Notes: generated from the letters alone by a model not told the origin. A stretch of 64,000 nt of DNA from Rhyzopertha dominica (GCA_025024175.1 QCXZ01000041.1:37071786-37135785); one strand, 5' to 3'; shown: positions 1 through 12,105, counted from the stretch's first letter. Made by a program: numbers and translations.

Positions 1-1009
1 ACATTACAATCGGCATGAGTTGCGAAAGGCCTGCAATGAATGCAAAGAGGAATTAATTAAAAGACGGGTTCCCAACAACTACGTTATCAAGGCTTTCCGA
101 GAAGTAGTGCTGGTAGGTGTCATTATAGAATGTACTTATCTGAAAATGACATGTTTGGTTTATGTCCATTTCTAATAATCTGAAAACATTGGAGTTATAC
201 CGTTACATTGTAGTATACGCAGTATAAATTGAATGCGAACTACCTTGAAGGTGCTGCACAGAGAATGCAATAGAGTTCTAGGAACCAGATAATGGCGTGT
301 TCGGTAACTTACATGATTCTAATATTTGTCAGTGCCCAGTAGCATTTTTCTGAAGATTATGTTTAACTTAATTCACCCTGATTGCGGCGGGTGGTATATT
401 TTGCAACTCCTCATCCACTTGTCTTGTTTTGCGACCACAAGCTGCTTACTTAACCTTCTATGTTCATATATTTAGTTTCATTTGAGAGCCTCGTTTGAGT
501 TAAAATTATGATGTCAAGGCAGCGGCGTGCCAATGGGAGGGGAGTAAGAACCTCCTGCAACGCGAAAACAAGAATTACGTTTTAGCCTTGGATAACAGAT
601 AATTCGACAAATTTAATGTATTAAAATGGAACTGATTTCGTTGCAGTGACGGTGGTCGCAGTTTAGTAATCATGCCCCTCCCCAGGCAACATTTCTTGGC
701 CCATCACTGTGTCAAGGCGAATGTGGTCGCTAATATATATAAATCTGCAACTTTGTTTCGTATTGTACGTTTGTTCACATCAGCGTCCTTCAACACAAGT
801 ACTGCAATAGTGCTATTGGAGCGCACACAATTTCAGCACCTTTAATGACGTTTCTTAAACTATTACTGTAACCAATTAAATAAATCATCTGACCTGGCCA
901 ATTCACTCAGAATTCGTCTTGTTGAGGCTCATTAGTTAGAGGTAGAGAGTAAATCGGCCAAGCCAAAGCAGACGTCGCCTTTATCCATGGCGGGTAGACT
1001 GCTAAATGT
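1..1009. other. Non-coding stretch, nothing recognised
   Basis: AT-rich sequence with no reading frame of useful length and no repeat or structured element that I recognise. Confidence 0.5.
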
Positions 1010-1311
1010 GAGAATTTGAGGGCAGATGTCCTCAGTGCCATCTAAGCCGAACTCTGCGAAATAGGTGGTGTGATAAACATTGGTCTAGTGCAGTATCCTA
1101 TCGATGGCATTGGAGTAAGGGCCTCCGTGTGCAAACTAAATTAAATAAATCATCATTAGCCAATGCAGATGATTTTTATAATTCAATCTGCACACGAAGG
1201 CGCTTACTCCAACGCCAACGTGCACTATGCCGATTTCTTTCACAGTTATAGACCGCCTAGTTCGCCGACTTCCGCTTAGATGGCACTGAAGACATCTGCC
1301 ATCAAGTTCTC
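1010..1311. mobile_element. Palindromic MITE-like inverted repeat
   Basis: Two arms of about 125 bp (roughly 1010-1135 and 1185-1311) are imperfect reverse complements around a spacer of about 50 bp. Matching segments include GCAGATGTCCTCAGTGCC on the left against GGCACTGAAGACATCTGC on the right, and TTGGAGTAAGGGCCT on the left against GGCGCTTACTCCAA on the right. No coding capacity is visible. Such fold-back structures are usually non-autonomous DNA transposons (MITEs). I could not fix a target duplication, so the superfamily is open. Confidence 0.65.
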
Positions 1312-1899
1312 GTATTACTGTAACCGTTGCAATTTATACATCTTCGTATACTGACCATTGACGCAGTGCGCGTCTTATTACTCCAGGTAAGATCGACCAC
1401 CGTTCAAAGGTTATACTTTTTCTCTAGTTGCTACTAGAAATGAAGAAAACGGCGATTTTTCAATCACCGTGATCACTGCAGTGATGGCCGAGCGGTCGAC
1501 GCTCAACTGTGATAGTATCACTCTTTAGATCACTGGTCTACTTGTATCGATTAGGAGAGCAGATAATGGTAGGCAAAAGCCGAACGGTAAATTAAAGTGA
1601 TGAACTTCATAGCACAAACGCGTTCCTTCCCGTACGTTTGTATTTTACTTTATTTTAGGTTCTTTATTGAGAATTAACATACGGTGGCCATGCAGTGGTG
1701 GTTTACAAATGTCAAAATCAGGAATCAGTCGGGTATAATTGATATATATTTATAGAAAATAAGATTCAGATGTTGACAAAACTTAACAAAACTTTGCAAA
1801 TCAAAACCTTTCAATGCTAAAATAAATAAAATTATGTAAACTTAACATATACTTCTTTAAACAGAGGATTGAACTGATTTCTCAAAAGGCTAAAAACTG
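1312..1899. other. Non-coding stretch
   Basis: No gene is visible. A phrase similar to a tRNA-Leu A box (TGGCCGAGCGGTC) lies near 1486-1498, but no B box or cloverleaf accompanies it. Confidence 0.4.
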
Positions 1900-3400
1900 T
1901 TTACCGAAGTCCATTTCAAAATAAACTTATTGACTTTAGTATCACTCAGTCTTGAACGACGTTCTATTAACATATAATTCCATCGGGAAAAATTTTTTCA
2001 CATGATACTGAGGTAGCATCCTTTGATCAGCATCAGTTTTGTCATATGAGGATAAACGTATTGGTTGTTTCGCCACCATACAAGGGGATCATCTTATCTG
2101 TTTAGTACATCACCAATGTATCGCTGCACTTCCATAGCAACCACAGATCTACTATTTCTCGACGGTTGTATTGTCAAAATATTTGAATCATACTCAGCAT
2201 AATATAATCGCTCAACGGTCCAACAGCTGATTAGGCCTCATTAACAACCATCATAGGCCTCTGATGGGAGCGCTCCAATAAATTTATTTGTTTCCTTTTT
2301 TCCACTATCTTTGTAACACAATCTGTAATTTCTTGCTGTGCTGTTTGAAATGCACTTGCGATTTCAATCAGGGATCAAGGAAAGTGTGTATCGTTATGGT
2401 TAAACTATGCTCGACATTTTTAAACCTGTTTCTAATTTCTGCGAGTAAAATTTCCGCCACAAGCTTTACGGCTTCATATTTTTTTCTACAAATTAGTTTT
2501 TCTATTAATTTTGCTAGCCACTTAGCTATCGCAATTATTTTGCTGCCCGTCAATTTCGTTTCCTTAATCATTTTCTTCGTAGCTTGTTCAAATGGACGAA
2601 GTAATACACATAGTTAGCTGCGTAGCTATTTCCCATCCCCTCTCTGAAAGCATTTCTAATTGACATGCATTTAAATTGGCAACTTAAAGTTTCACAAACA
2701 AAAATACGTCTTGTAATAAACACAATGGTGGATTTAGATCCATTTGTTTTTTTTTGCAGTGATTTCTACGTAGCTTGTAGGCTTCTTTTAAATTGAGCAA
2801 CTATAGTTTTAATTTTTGCGATAACATTTTCCAAAACATCACCATCAGCGTCATCGTAATTGATATCACGTTTCTCGAGCTGGTTCGTCTTTTGTATTGT
2901 TGGTTGGGGTCTGAAGTCATCACCACGCTGAATGAACCCCTATCTTTAGTTTGTGGGCGAAACAGCCATAATGCATCCAAACCAATACCTTTTTTTCTCT
3001 TGCAGAGCAGGCATTAGACGCGTTATCAGTTACTGTAATAACAATTTTTTTTTGTCAAGTTATATTCATCCAAAACCTACGCAATTCTATTTGAGGACCC
3101 TCAGAACCAATACATTGCAATTGCATTGTGATCTTTTTGTGCTTTTTTGTATGTTTTCATGGCATGTACGCTTGAATGCTGATTTGATTTCGCTGTCTCG
3201 AGTTCTGAGCCCTGTCGCTTTTTGAAGATGAAGGTTGACAGCCTGAAGTGGAGCTACAGGTTGATAAAACTGAAACTGATGAAACCGAAAGTAGAAGCCA
3301 AATATTCTTGCTGAATGTTGGTTGGTATTTGTTGTGTAGATGCAACTTCCTCGTTGTCGTTATCGTTGGGTTCATTACGATTTTCGGTAGTTCTCATGTA
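1900..3400 (-). pseudogene. Decayed hAT-superfamily (ZBED-like) transposase
   Basis: Reading the minus strand from about 3.4 kb down, three blocks typical of hAT transposases appear in order. First comes VTDNASN (about 3042-2999), which fits the RNase-H-fold block. Next is an open stretch (2571-2368) ending in NVEHSLTITIHTFLDP, the block that normally reads 'FLDPRFK'. Last is DATSVSCEKIFPDG (about 2023-1980), matching the C-terminal dimerisation motif usually read as 'ATSVPSERVFS.AG'. Stops and frame changes interrupt the blocks, so no functional protein is made. The order of blocks gives the strand. An N-terminal BED zinc finger is not clearly visible. Terminal inverted repeats were not found, so the true element limits are unknown. 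Family assignment comes from motifs read by eye. Confidence 0.7.
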
Positions 3401-5284
3401 AACCGTGGGATTTATCCCCTATGAGGGGGTACAAATGTGTTTTTAAATTACGGGAATTGCATTTAGAACCGCAAAAAAACATCAGTTATCTTACGTACTT
3501 TTTAAGTTTAGCAGCAGGCCATGATGACGTAACTTCTACAAAGTATGATCGTCCTTTCGTAGTATTATAAATACAACCAATTTTGCGACACAAATAATAC
3601 ACAAAGTATTTATTGAGTATGAGTTATGAAAAACACATGTAAATTATATTCTTTAACCACTTGGGCTCGTTTTTTTCAGTTTCTTACAACACGAAGCTTA
3701 CAGAGGTTTTTCAAAAGCCTGTAGTTTAAGAGACTTGTTTATGAGTAAAAGGAAAACTGCAGAGTTACCATGTTATCTATTATAACCGAATAACATACAA
3801 CACTAGGTATTTTCTGATTTAGAACCTGAGAAGAATAAAGGAAAATTGATGCTCCTCTCAATTAAAATTTCTTTCACTATGCAACACACTTTGCACAATC
3901 AATACTTCTTTTAACATCTTGCCATGGAGTTTGAGTACTAACTATAATTAATTATTTTTTATTCCTTAATGACTGTTTATTGCTTGGTTTGAAGGTAACT
4001 TTTATGTGAACTGTGCGTATAAATGTATAGTCAGTCAAGTAGAATTATTCGACATTCGTTTTTTCGTAACAAAGAAGCCTACTTAAGAGAACGAGATCTA
4101 CTGCAGCTTTCCGCAGATGAGTTGGACTAAAGTTATTTCAATCACATTAGTTAGGAATTTTATTTTCGGACGCAACAAACGTAGGAGTAGAAAAGAATTT
4201 ACTGCAGAAAGAACAATAGTCAAGGCTTCATCCACAAAATTTTATATCAAGCCATCAACTCATATTATTTAATTGCTAGATTGTCGAGCGTGAAGGTCCT
4301 CTTTTGTGATTCATTGGTGGAGAAAATTTATGTTACCGAATTGCTATTAGAGCGAAGTACGTATTTTTTTATATTTGTTATTTACATAATATGCGTAGGA
4401 TGTTTGCATAATGCAGCAGAAAGTATATTAGAAACAAATCTATGTTATTCATATTACTACGAATTCTTTTTGTAATCCTTCACAATACTCCGTTTTGAAA
4501 TATTCAATTGTCATTTCTATTTTAGATCCACTTATAACATTGTTACCCTTGTTACGATTAAAACCTCCAATACCGGTTCACATAAATAAACATAAAACAT
4601 ATTACTGGAATTTGATGACCACCAAGTGTGAAAACTTTATTTACAAACACCAGAGCAAAACCGAAACCTAATTCACCACCCCGAACCTCCCCTACAGCAG
4701 CAGCGAATAATAATGCAGCAATCGCAACTGCGGAAACTCCAATCTCCAGCAGCATCCCGTCCCTAGACGAGAAGGACACTAGGGATCAATTCGATACCTG
4801 CATGTGTCCACTCAGTGGAATCCTTCATTATCACGGTCGGCACGTCACGCACACAAGGGTGCTGGGTAATGAAGAGTTGTGGTATCTGTGATCTGTGTGG
4901 AATTGTGGTTTCAGGAAGACGTCAATCCAACAGGGATTACTACAGCATCAATACAACTGTCTACATAAGGAAACACCTGAAATTTATATGAACCTGTACA
5001 AATACACCAATTTTCTGTCTCGCATCCCATATTATCCCTTGATGAATAAATAGGCAGCAAATAACGTAGGCTGCTTTTCAATACACCAAAACTGGCAAAT
5101 TCATATTTGAAATAAGCACCCCTGGTATAATGCATTATAATCGCACTTTTTTATTATTTCAATTTTTTGTACCACTTGATAGTTTTAATTGAGTAATAAA
5201 TATTTAATTTCACTTTATTATCTCATATAAGTAGCTCTTGTTATATTCATTTTCTTACCTCTAATTTTATTCTAATAATTGCAG
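3401..5284. other. Mostly featureless, one GC-richer patch
   Basis: No recognised gene. Around 4628-4891 the base composition rises. The plus strand has an open frame of 87 codons, and the minus strand (4779-4558) has one of 73 codons with an alanine-rich hydrophobic stretch (AVAIAALLFAAAV). Neither resembles a family I know, and they overlap each other, so at most one could be real. Confidence 0.35.
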
Positions 5285-5505
5285 CCATGGTAAACGAAAT
5301 GCTAAAAGCAAAAATAGCTAGACACATTCAGGTACAATATAAACTACCGAAGTACTTTCCAACACCTTTTTACCATAAAAGGCACATATTAAACATACAA
5401 AAAAATGCCGTGAAAAGCGGTACGGCTAGTTTCAAATTCTTTGGGAAAAGAAGAACAAAAGTTGAAACAGCTTTATCTTATAAGAATGGAGGATGTTCCT
5501 CCTAA
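5285..5505 (+). CDS. Candidate exon of unknown protein
   Basis: A pyrimidine-rich tract followed by ATTGCAG (ending 5284) looks like a 3' splice site. It leads directly into an open frame whose first ATG is at 5287 (72 codons, basic, ending TAA near 5505). A second frame from about 5416 ends in an acidic tail (KDDDDVL, stop about 5532), so a frameshift or a different exon structure is possible. A possible 5' splice site (CAG then GTAC) lies near 5331. I do not recognise the protein. No partner exon or polyadenylation context is convincing. It could equally be chance, or a fragment of a processed gene. Confidence 0.2.
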
Positions 5506-5806
5506 AGCCAAAGATGATGATGATGTACTGTAAAGTTTTTGCCTCGAAAAATCCGTTGTCTGCTGTAACTAACGATAAAATAGTGTGATTGCTAAAATAG
5601 CGAATATATTCTATAGCAGAGAAAAAAGTCAAGTAAGAAACATATTTATTTGAACAATAAATATTGAGGCCCGTTACTATGATTCCCGCATGGGCCCTCC
5701 TGTAGGTTTGCGTTGGGTAGTATATTAGGTATACTAGTAAGTAAGTTAATAGTCTGCTAAGCTTAGTTTATTTATATATTTTAGTAGATATCTACATAAT
5801 AGAATA

Positions 5807-6968
5807 TGGGGCTGTCTCATAAGTAAAGTGACCGAATTACTTTTGAAATTATTCTTTTTTATTAGAAGAACAATTAAATTTTAATTTCTACTTAAACATT
5901 TTAACACTATTATACGTAAATCGTTTTAGATTTGCTCCAGCAGTTCCTGCATAACCTATTTTTCTCAAGTTTATTGCTGCTCTGCGCATTATAGCCTTTC
6001 CCGACTGTTCACCAACTTTTTGCTGATTCGAGTCAACCTATTTTTAAATGCACGCAAACATTTCGGTTTAAACAGATTAATTTTACATTCTTTTTTACAA
6101 AAGGACCAAAATTTCTTGATGCCTCGCGCTTAAGGAACATATGGGACGTTGTCCTTTTCGATAAATTCGATTTCTTCAGAGCGCAAAAAGTCTGTAATTT
6201 CAGCCGTGTAATGGCATGCTGCCATGTCAGGCCAAAAAATTATATTATCTGTATTTAAAGGGAATTATTCGCGCTTCTTCACGTATTCCCTAAGATAAAT
6301 CTTTTGAGTTCATAGATCCTTGGGAGATGAAAGCGTTGGAAACATTGTCGTTTTCGTCAACTGCCTGCCAAACAAGATGTTTTTTTTTTTTAATTTGGCT
6401 TTGGGCTTCACTCTATCAGCATATTTTACGTCTGTCTTCTTACACGCATGCAAATATTGCTTGCCAGGAACATCGTTTGGATCGGCAACCACATACAATT
6501 CATCGTGTATGATGAGATTTTTTCATAGCGTTTTCCCATTTGTCCAGATCCAACTTTGTAGCTGCATTTCGCACAGAAGTCGATGGTGTTTTCGTAAACA
6601 CTGTTTTTACCCGTTTTATATTTCTCGAAGTTCTTTGGGACCTTGGACGTCCTGGAATTTTTCGGAATTCTGCACTTCCGGTACCTTCGTACCGTTCTAT
6701 AGATGGTGGTTCTTCTAACTCCTCTCGTTTAAAGTGTTGAATACACTTTAATTTACCCAAACGTTATTAATACTGACCAACTCTTTTTGCAAAGCATTCA
6801 TATTCTAATTATTTCGTTGTTTTAAATTGGAAATAAAACAAAAACACAGTTTAAGAAACAAGTACCAACAATAAATAAATTTCAGAATGATGATTTTGTT
6901 TTACTCAAAGCTACCCACGATTTATTATAAAAAATCAATTATGTCTTTTTATTAACGAGACAGCCTTT
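5807..6968 (-). mobile_element. Tc1/mariner-superfamily element, inactive
   Basis: The ends share the inverted word GGCTGTCTC (5810-5818) and GAGACAGCC (6957-6965), followed inward by weaker similarity. A TA dinucleotide is available just outside each end (5805-5806 and 6969-6970), consistent with TA target duplication. The interior holds a decayed transposase on the minus strand, described separately. The right end abuts a TTAA where a piggyBac-like end begins, so the exact outer base is uncertain by a few nucleotides. At about 1.16 kb the length is normal for this superfamily. Confidence 0.7.
5930..6760 (-). pseudogene. Mariner-type transposase pseudogene
   Basis: The minus strand from 6760 opens with a helix-turn-helix region containing PPSIERYEGTGSAEF and GRPRSQRT, the linker motif (GRP) between the two DNA-binding halves. 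Further along, about 6240-6120, it reads IIFWPDMAACHYTAEITDFL and then a stop within the VPYVP-stop-ARGIKKFW block. In this superfamily the Asp of WPDMA is the second catalytic residue, and the acidic residue after 'ARPI' is the third. Here that residue is Lys. By my count 36 residues separate the two positions, which points to a DD36E/DD37E-type family rather than classical DD34D mariner. Several stops and frame changes make it inactive. Confidence 0.7.
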
Positions 6969-7337
6969 TAACACGTTGGCTGCGAACGGCTCTTATAAGA
7001 GCCAAAGTTATACTTACGCATGTGCGGCCGTCTCTTATAAGAGCCAAATGCTCCATTCATTTCTATGGTAACATATTCAGTGCAGCAACAGGCAGGAAGG
7101 TTGATACATGGGTCAGCAATGCAAGTGAATCTTGCTTTGTGACAAGGCAGTGTCAGTTCTCATTTTTTTCATACAAATGGCTGACATGGCGGACAACATC
7201 ATCTCGTTCCAAATTTCAAAAAAGGGAACCTTTTGCTGAAGAATAATTTTATTTTCTTTCTTTGTTGTTATCAAATGCATTTTGATTTTGATTTTTTTAT
7301 TTTTATCAGAATGTGTTTAATCTTGTTTTATAAGTAC
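6968..7337. mobile_element. Possible left end of a piggyBac-like element
   Basis: A TTAA (6968-6971) is followed by CACGTTGGCTGCGAAC and the palindrome GGCTCTTATAAGAGCC, which recurs as GTCTCTTATAAGAGCC at about 7030-7045. TTAA target sites with subterminal palindromes are typical of piggyBac elements. The far side of the LTR unit carries GTCTCTTGTAAGAGCC (22805-22820) followed by TTAA (22841-22844). If these are two ends of one short element, the LTR retrotransposon inserted into it. No transposase is present, and the terminal bases on the two sides do not match well. Confidence 0.35.
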
Positions 7338-7341
7338 CAAA
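7338..7341. repeat. Target-site duplication CAAA, left
   Basis: CAAA directly precedes the TG of the left LTR and recurs directly after the CA of the right LTR (22694-22697). Four to six bp is the normal range for LTR elements. Confidence 0.6.
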
Positions 7342-8263
7342 TGTTAAATGTCAATTTTTGTATCTGCGTTATTATTAAAATAAAAGGTGTTTTTGTGCGT
7401 TTATTAATTTCTTGCTATGTTTAGAATCGCTGTTATTAAGATAAATACTAATATCGAAGCGAATGCGTATGCATGCAATTAATTGTTTTGGCGAGAAATA
7501 TCAGAGTCGCGAGGAGATGCAAAAGTAGGCAATGAGTATTGAGGTGTCATTTTTGACAGAGAAAAATGGTCTTGATTTNGGCTCAGTGAGAGCGAGGTCT
7601 TTGGCCATGATGTGCCTCAGGCAGTGAGAGTAAGGTCTTTGGCCATAATGTGCCTCAGGCAGTGAGAGTAAGGTCTTTGGCCATGATGTGCCTCAGGCAG
7701 TGAGAGTAAGGTCTTTGGCCATGATGTGCCTCAGGCAGTTTTAAACCCCTAGCGCAGAGTGCCCGGTTAACAGCCGTGGTTCCTTCGAGTGGGTGACTTG
7801 CATTCCGGGGGGTAATGCGGGCTGCTCGAATGACATAGTTCTGGTGGAGAGAGTAGCCTTATTAGGTGCCCCCGATCCGGGCTATTGGAATGCGACCCTA
7901 TAGGCCTTAGGGTGAGCGTTCGGGGAAGCCTCTACTATTTCAGGTTGACACTAGCTAGTTGTTGAAGAGAGAAAACTAACAAGGTATTCATAACCACCAT
8001 TGATAAAGATGTAATCTCAGGGATGAAGCCATAGACAGGACAAGGATGAGGCCCTGGGGTGAAAACCCCTCTGTGAGTCTTAACTGTATCTGTTTGAGTT
8101 TCACGGATGAGTAACTTATGTTTTGTTTTTGCATCTCCCGCGCGTATGTGAAACCGCCTTGTCTGTCCACCGGAGTGACCGCATTGTTATGACCCACGGA
8201 TGAAGGCGGCGATAATGTAAGTCCTTCTTGATTATTCCCGCATTAGTTTTTCTATGTTTTTCA
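7342..8263 (+). repeat. Left LTR (922 bp)
   Basis: Same length as the right copy and about 99% identical; by eye I count roughly nine differences, one of them at an n. It contains four 38-bp tandem units (7586-7737) followed by an unusually GC-rich segment (about 7740-7940). The high identity implies recent insertion relative to most other repeats here. Confidence 0.7.
7586..7737. repeat. 38-bp tandem repeat x4 inside left LTR
   Basis: The unit begins GTGAGAGTAAGGTCTTTGGC and continues to ...CTCAGGCA. The four copies differ at one or two positions. The same array is present at 22016-22167 in the right LTR. Enhancer-like arrays in LTRs are common, but no function can be shown here. Confidence 0.85.
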
Positions 8264-8274
8264 TTCAGGTGTGG

Positions 8275-8494
8275 GGTCAAACAATCGGTTCACAGATTCG
8301 GTGAGATGAATTCAAAAAGTTTAAGCACGTTTTATCGCAGCGCAGTGGTTTGACAAATTATAGTTTGTCGTAATTATAATTGGTGGTCAAACAATCGGTT
8401 CACTGATTTGGTGAGATGAATTCAAAAATTTTAAGCACGTTTTATCGCAGCGCAGTGGTTTTACAAATTATTGTTTGTCGTAATTATAATTAGT
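8275..8494. repeat. 110-bp tandem duplication after the left LTR
   Basis: Two near-identical 110-bp units begin GGTCAAACAATCGGTTCAC at 8275 and 8385. A third partial start (GGTTAAGCGG) follows at 8495. They may belong to the LTR element's leader or to the 5' region of the non-LTR element that follows. Confidence 0.8.
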
Positions 8495-9338
8495 GGTTAA
8501 GCGGCGGCTGACAGTTTTTGTGCAAAAGACGTTTATTCAGCAAAGTTCTTGGCCTTAACAAGTTCTCTTTTGTTTCGGCGTGATTATTGGTAGATCTAAT
8601 ACCTCTATCATACATGTTTTGCATATTCTTCATGTTCATGCAAATATGGGTACCCATCATCAACATCATCAACATTATCATCATCATCATTATCATTTTC
8701 TTAATTTCTTGATGTTTAATAACATTTTATGATAACATCATACAGGCAATTGCCCGATCGAGTAATTATCAAACTCTTGAAGCGCTGTTGACCTTTCTGA
8801 AATCTTGCGGTGAGAATCAACCAAGTACATTTGTATTCTGAAGACCTAGAATCGCCAGATTCTGCTCAGGATAGGCAGCTCATATTCCGCAACAAGAAGT
8901 TGTTGAGAGGAACCAATATTTCCATAAGATCATAAGATCTCACGAGGAAGCGCCTAGAATTACTAAAACTCTGCAGCTCTGAATTTGGTGCTTGTAACGT
9001 ATGGACTTAACAGGGTTAAGTCAAAATAATAGTAAATGGTCGTAAATACTCTGTAAATTCTGTTGACGATGTAGTCAATATACAGAACAGTATTGGTAGC
9101 AGTTAATTGGCAACGTTATTTTTTTATTATGAGTGGCGCGGATTTGTTGCTAGCTTAAAATGTAATGCTTTTCCGGGAGCTACCGCCGGTGGTTAAGTAT
9201 TAATTTTGCTTTTCTTTAATTTAGCAATTAAACATACTTCAATACAATTTAGTTTAATTAAGTCAGGTTGTATTTGTTCTCATTTAGAGGTAATAGATAT
9301 CCTGTGTATAAGTTTAGCTTATAATTTTTATAAAGGTT

Positions 9339-12105
9339 GCACATCTTAATATAAGATCGCTCTTAGTACATTTTCAAGACTTTATCAATTTAGTTCAAAG
9401 GGCAAACTATGATCTTTTTATGGTTAGCGAAAGATGGTTGTCTAATGATGTGGATCTATCTATTTTAGCAATAACTGGTTAAAATCTTCGTTATACGCAT
9501 CATGCTGAGGGTCGAAGTGACGGCATATATCAAGTCGACTTTTTGTAACTCGTTAATAGGGTTCGATTTTGAGATTAATTCCTCTATTGACTGTTTGTTT
9601 TTTAGCATCCGCGTAGGACTGTAAATTATGCATTCGGTGTATGCTATCGTCCGCCTAACTCCAGCTTGGGCAATTTTGTTGAAACCCTTGATAATATATT
9701 TGGTTTTGTTTGCGGTATGTATGATTAATTTGTCTGTCTGGGTGATTTCAACATTAATTTCCTAAATATTTCTAACCCTGTGTGTGCATGTTTGGAGGCA
9801 TACAACTTGGTGTAAGTCTTGGATGAACCGAATAGAGTGACTGGTAACTCAAGCTTACTGATTGATCCTTTATTCGTATCGCATTCTCTGAATGTTACAA
9901 GATACGGTACGAAGAACTGTGACGATATTTCTGGCCAGATTGGTTTCTTGTGAATTTAGTGCACCTAAGATTAAATGTGAGCCCAAATATGTTACTTATG
10001 GGTAGATCTTTCAGACGCTTTGATGTCAGTAAGTTTCGAGAAGGTTTGGAATCTATTGAATGGACTGATGTGATACGTGAAACCACTATTGATAAGAAAC
10101 TTGAAAATTTCAACACCCCAATTATTTCTCTTTTTTATCGGCATGCCTTGGTGGCAACGTCTAGAGTAACAAAGCCCAATGCAATGTGGTGTTGCCCTGA
10201 ACTCAAATGTCTCACGAGTAAACGTGGTGCATCCTTAAAAAATATAAACGAAGTAAACTTCCTGAAAATTTTGCTGTATACAAGAGGTTGAAGAACTTGA
10301 TTGTGAACTCTGTTAGGATAGAAAAAACGTCGTTACATAGGTTCAGTTGCTTCTAGTTGAGATATACACAGTATTTGGTCGGCTCTGCCCAATTTAAAAA
10401 TTGGTACTATCAAAGTCAGTTCTAAACTGCCTTCTAATCTGTCTAATAGCAATTCTATTAATGCACATATTTTCCAGTTAAAAAAATGATATCGTCTCTA
10501 ATCATAGAATGCAATATTGTGAGAATGCTAGATTCCCATCCCTACAAGAATTTTCTTTAAGAATGGTTACTTTAGAAGAGGTACATTCCGCAGTCTTTAA
10601 CGTAAAAAAAATAATTGTGGCACAAACAACATATCGTTGAAAATGTTGCACTTATGTAGTTGCATTATTGATTTATACCTATTACACGTCTTCAATTATT
10701 GTTGTATGGAAAAAGCTTATTTCCCTACAATGTGGAAGAAAGTCATCGCAATACCTCTACCTAAAAAGTCTAATCCTGAAAACTTGTTGGATTTACATTT
10801 GATTAGCATCTTACCTGCAGCTTTAAATTTGTTTGAATCTCTAGTCTACGAACAAATATATGACTTTATCTTGTCTAGGAAAATCATTTCGATGCTCAGT
10901 GTGGATTCAGACGCGGTCGAAGCGCTCCTACTGCACCAGCTTCAGTCATTGATGATCTCATTTCAGCTTATGATAAGGGTTTAGTCAGTGCTTTGGTTTT
11001 GCTCCATTTTTCAAAAGCGTTCGATACTATTAATCATGGTATGTTATGCGCCAAACTAAAGTCTTGCGGTTTCAGCAGTTTGTCGGTACAGTTTATTAGA
11101 TCTTACTTGAGCGATAGAACCCAAGTGGTAAAATAAATATAGTGTCCCCTTTGAATTGTCAGTTAGATCTGGTGTTCTGCAAGGCTCCACATTAGGATCT
11201 CTGCTTTTCATAATATGTACGTCTGATATAGCGAACTCAGTTCTTCATTGTAAAGTAATAACTTACGCCGACGATACACAGTTGTATTTTAGTTTCGGTA
11301 AACATGATGTCGCAAGGGCTGGAAAAATTCTGAACGAAGAACTTGAAAAATTAAGAAAATTGTCTGCTGAACATGGCCTTGAATTGAATTTGTCCAAGTC
11401 GTAGCTGATGGTCTTTGGTAATAAAAGTAGTCCGAAATTTCTTAAATAATATTTCAATATTTTTATAGATGGCATAAGATTAAATGTTATTGATCATACT
11501 TTGATCTCATTATGGACACTCAGTTCCGGTTTAAGCTGCATGTAACTAAGTTAATACAAAAATCATTTTTAACTTTAAGTTATTTTTATGCTTGTAGACA
11601 TTTTTTACCGTTAATTTGAAAACGCAATTATGTGATTCACTCGTTCTCGTCCTCTTTAATTGTTGCAATTTTTATATTACCCCTGTTTGAATTCTGTTGA
11701 TAGAAGCAGGGTTTAGACGGTTCAGGATGCACGCTGTCGCTTGGTTTGTGGCTTGCAACGCAGGAACCACGTATCTTACAGAATTAACTCTTTGAATTGG
11801 CTACGCATAAATTATCGCTGGAATTTTCATTTGAGTTGTTTCGTCCATGCTTTGCCAAATTCTCCTCATGCAATTGAAAATTTGAGGTCTAAGTTTTTCA
11901 CTCATGTGATACAGAAATAAAGCTAAATATTTGTTGCCTCGCCATCGCTCTGTTATGTTCGTTCGCTGCTTCACATACAACGCTGTAAGGCTGTAAGGCA
12001 GTAAGGCTGTAAGGCTGTAAGGCTGTAAGGTTCACCCTACGGAGCGAGTTTAAAAAAAAACTAAATATTAACAAATTTAAATTTAAACTGAGACAGTTAT
12101 TTTTC
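9339..12105 (+). pseudogene. ORF2 remnant: endonuclease plus reverse transcriptase
   Basis: The endonuclease start reads HLNIRSLLVHFQDFINLV (from about 9342) and then SERWLSNDVD (from 9426), matching the usual SETWL block with Thr changed to Arg. An in-frame stop follows at 9480. GDFNINF (9741 onward) is the conserved GDFN block in the same frame. An open stretch 9950-10291 is the post-endonuclease linker. Reverse transcriptase begins in the frame starting 10637 with WKKVIAIPLPKKSNP. It shifts by one base near 10890 into CGFRRGRSAPTAPA and HFSKAFDTINH, where the Asp expected before FSKAFD is His, and stops at 11134. The frame starting 11156 gives SGVLQGSTLGSLLF and YADDTQLY (YADD at 11264-11275). 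C-terminal similarity continues with stops to about 12105. It is clearly non-functional. Confidence 0.85.
11982..12030. repeat. 8-bp microsatellite GCTGTAAG x6
   Basis: Six tandem copies, one with a substitution, lie within the C-terminal coding remnant of the non-LTR element rather than at its 3' end. Coding-like sequence appears to continue after it to about 12105. Confidence 0.85.

Noticed and set aside
1480..1560. Possible tRNA-Leu or SINE head (TGGCCGAGCGGTC)
   Set aside because: The A-box-like word is good, but no B box at the right distance and no cloverleaf could be drawn.
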